From positions 1-51,667 of the forward strand of contig CAJUKL010000007.1 of assembly GCA_910587195.1 (NCBI GenBank): 51,667 bases of DNA, in the 5' to 3' direction. The DNA is from an uncultured Clostridia bacterium (GTDB lineage Bacteria; Bacillota; Clostridia; Lachnospirales; Anaerotignaceae). Under the pieces are notes generated by a model, which made no database searches, had not been told where the DNA came from, and saw only the letters and a program-made list of their open reading frames with translations. The number at the start of each line of letters is the position of its first letter. The stretch's first letter is position 1. This document shows positions 50,052-51,667 of the stretch, one piece after another. Made by a program: the position numbers and the translations under genes.

Positions 50052-50222
50052 TTACCGATTTTGTGTTGGGTGATTGGGTGCCGTTGGGTAACTTTGCTTT
50101 TTTGAGAGATGCTGCAAAATGTCAAGAATGTCCTGTACTTCACTTGTGTGAATGGAATCTTCGATTTTTTCTAATTCTAATATAGGTTGATATTTTGAGA
50201 GTTCCTGTTTAAAATCTATCAT
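50052..50222 (-). CDS. 56-residue protein between folC and the TPR gene
   Basis: A small acidic protein beginning MIDFKQELSKYQPILELEKI and including an amphipathic segment VQDILDILQHLSK. The ATG at 50222 overlaps the folC stop (ATGA) and TGGAGG is 6-7 nt upstream, which favours a real, coupled gene; the frame's longer form has no site. The proline/asparagine tail (NHPTQNR) is low-complexity. I know no function. Its position in folC - small gene - TPR gene suggests one operon. Confidence 0.65.
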   Translation of the reverse strand: MIDFKQELSKYQPILELEKIEDSIHTSEVQDILDILQHLSKKQSYPTAPNHPTQNR

Positions 50223-51511
50223 AATAAAACCTCCAGACAAGAGATATAATTTTTAATTTCGCCAATCATATAAAGAGAGCCACAGCAAAGAATTGCGTCT
50301 TTTTTTGCTGTTACAGCCAATGCTGTTTGGTATGCCTCTGTTACATGTACTTTTTTTAATACTTTTTTATGTGGTATTTCTAAATCATTAATATTTAATT
50401 TTCTGTTGCTTTGGGGTTCTGTCAGTATCACAATGTTGACAAGAGGAAGAAGTTTTTGTATCATTTTTTGATATTCTTTATCATTTAATATGCCAAGAAG
50501 TAGTGTTATTTTTTTGTGTTGAAAATATTTTTTGATGGATTGACAAAGCATACAAATACCATCTATGTTGTGCGCTCCATCTAGGACAACAAGCGGATTA
50601 TGTTGTACTAATTCCATTCTTCCTTGCCAATATGTTTTTTGAATCCCTGCTAATATTTGTTGTTGTGTTAAGTGCAATCCTTTTTGTTTTAGCACATGAC
50701 AAGCGAGTAGTACAGTAATACTGTTTTGTATTTGATAGTTGCCTAATAAATTTAGATGTACGGTATGCTGAAAATATTTTGTAGAAACAGAAAACAAGGT
50801 TTTTTCTAAATTTTGAAGATGTATTTTTATTTTAACGTGATTTTGCAAATCATAAAGTGGTGCGTTTTTTTGTCTACAAATTTCCATAATTCTATTATAT
50901 ACTAAATTCTTCTGTGGATACAATACCACAGGAACATTTTCTTTAATAATTCCGGCTTTTTCTGTTGCAATTTGTTCTAAAGTATTTCCTAAAAATTCCA
51001 TATGATCCATACCAATCGACATAATCAAACAAAGCAAAGGATTTTCTATTACATTTGTTGCATCATACAGACCACCAAGTCCCACTTCTAAAATTAAAAT
51101 ATCCACTTTTTCTTCTGCAAAATAATGAAAACAGATTGCAGTTAAAAATTCAAATAAGGTAGGAGCTTCTAATCCTTCTTCTATCATTTGGGTATAATAT
51201 TGTTTTACAAAATGCACTTCTTGTGCAAATTTTTCATCAGAAATACAAACGCCATCTATTTGATACCGTTCATTATATTTTATAAGATGAGGAGAGGTGT
51301 ATAAGCCAGTGCGATAACCATTTTCTGTTAATATTTTTTGTAACATGGCGCAAGCAGAACCTTTTCCATTAGTACCAGCAACGTGAATGCATTTTAGTGG
51401 TGTGCTTCCCATTCTTTTTAGAAGTTCCTGCATTCTGCATAATCCTGGTGTTGTGGTAGAACGAAATGCAGAAATTTGATTGATATAAGTTAAGGCTTGC
51501 TGATAGTCCAT
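50219..51511 (-). CDS. folC: Folylpolyglutamate / dihydrofolate synthase
   Basis: A 430-residue FolC, which adds glutamate to folates in the cytosol (often with dihydrofolate synthase activity). The P-loop is VAGTNGKGSACAML (about 44-57); YTSPHLIKYNERYQID, ILEVGLGGLYDATNV, SIGMDHMEFLG and the lysine region TEKAGIIKENVPVV are all family signatures; the C-terminal domain has VLDGAHNIDGI. The ATG at 51511 has GAGAGGAAAAGC upstream; the longer frame's extra 14 residues have no site. Followed at once by the 56-residue gene. Confidence 0.95.
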   Translation of the reverse strand: MDYQQALTYINQISAFRSTTTPGLCRMQELLKRMGSTPLKCIHVAGTNGKGSACAMLQKILTENGYRTGLYTSPHLIKYNERYQIDGVCISDEKFAQEVHFVKQYYTQMIEEGLEAPTLFEFLTAICFHYFAEEKVDILILEVGLGGLYDATNVIENPLLCLIMSIGMDHMEFLGNTLEQIATEKAGIIKENVPVVLYPQKNLVYNRIMEICRQKNAPLYDLQNHVKIKIHLQNLEKTLFSVSTKYFQHTVHLNLLGNYQIQNSITVLLACHVLKQKGLHLTQQQILAGIQKTYWQGRMELVQHNPLVVLDGAHNIDGICMLCQSIKKYFQHKKITLLLGILNDKEYQKMIQKLLPLVNIVILTEPQSNRKLNINDLEIPHKKVLKKVHVTEAYQTALAVTAKKDAILCCGSLYMIGEIKNYISCLEVLL

Positions 51512-51605
51512 GCTTTTCCTCTCTTTCTTTTGTGATGTAAGTTTTGATAGCACTCTATTGTGTCATATAACGAAAAATATTGTTTTAGTTTTGTGAATTA
51601 TTTTT

Positions 51606-51667
51606 AAAGTTCTTAAAGTTCTTAAAGTTCTTAAAGTTCTTAAAGTTCTTAAAGTTCTTAAAGTTCT
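51606..51667 (+). repeat. 9-bp tandem repeat, cut by the window edge
   Basis: Six full copies of AAAGTTCTT from 51606, then a partial copy to the end of the window. It is in a noncoding stretch, with no variation between units. The true copy number is unknown. Confidence 0.95.

Noticed and set aside
1..51667. CRISPR array
   Set aside because: The 9-bp array at the right edge and the long intergenic repeats have neither the repeat-spacer pattern nor nearby cas genes.

Overview
The window is from a low-GC, anaerobic, Gram-positive bacterium, most likely a spore-forming member of the Clostridia (Lachnospirales-like). The evidence is AT-rich codon use, strong AGGAGG ribosome-binding sites, some TTG/GTG starts, an oxygen-sensitive class III ribonucleotide reductase, a YlmC/YmxH sporulation-type protein, and the clostridial order dprA-topA ... 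rpsB-tsf-pyrH-frr-uppS-cdsA-dxr-rseP-ispG. I cannot name the genus from sequence alone.

Layout. 1-231 is the end of an intergenic repeat. 232-5489 holds a small zinc-finger protein, a PflX-like radical SAM protein, a cupin, a ComM-like AAA+ protein, a lipoprotein and DprA. 5503-17269 is the housekeeping block: topA, a secreted/membrane pair at the place where I would expect codY, then translation (rpsB, tsf, frr), UMP kinase, undecaprenyl-PP and CDP-diglyceride synthesis, the MEP isoprenoid enzymes Dxr and IspG, and the site-2 protease RseP. polC, which often follows ispG, is absent; a repeat and a tRNA-Lys gene lie there. 17762-20711 is an ECF sigma factor, a membrane anti-sigma factor with a DUF4349-like region, a SIMPL protein and a GNAT acetyltransferase. 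21275-26945 is the anaerobic dNTP module: nrdD-ung-nrdG on the minus strand behind a promoter with two NrdR-like boxes, with ymxH and nrdR itself on the plus strand, then a NapH-like membrane ferredoxin.

27058-35005 is an alpha-galactoside (raffinose/melibiose type) uptake locus: an MsmX/UgpC-type ATPase and an AraC regulator on the minus strand, then binding protein, two permeases and GH36 alpha-galactosidase on the plus strand. The ATPase gene and the binding-protein operon carry near-identical 68-bp promoter regions in opposite orientation. 35094-40300 holds an unusual leaderless BMP-domain protein, a phosphoesterase, a 51-residue protein, a PHP phosphatase, a sugar O-acetyltransferase and a second AraC regulator. 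40325-42352 is a compact accessory cluster: a tandemly duplicated helical protein, a protein of a family with unknown function, and a lipoprotein nuclease. 42715-48069 is a complete sorbitol (glucitol) PTS operon: srlD, a PRD activator, gutM, srlA, srlE, srlB. The right edge has a TPR/zinc-ribbon membrane protein, a 56-residue protein and folC, and ends inside a 9-bp tandem repeat.

The less ordinary content is: a mosaic repeat family at four places, always next to gene 3' ends; a transposase-less IS200/IS605-like palindromic element between tsf and pyrH; the duplicated AraC-type promoter; ung embedded in an NrdR-controlled operon; a perfect palindrome over the promoter of the secreted/membrane pair; and the accessory nuclease cluster.
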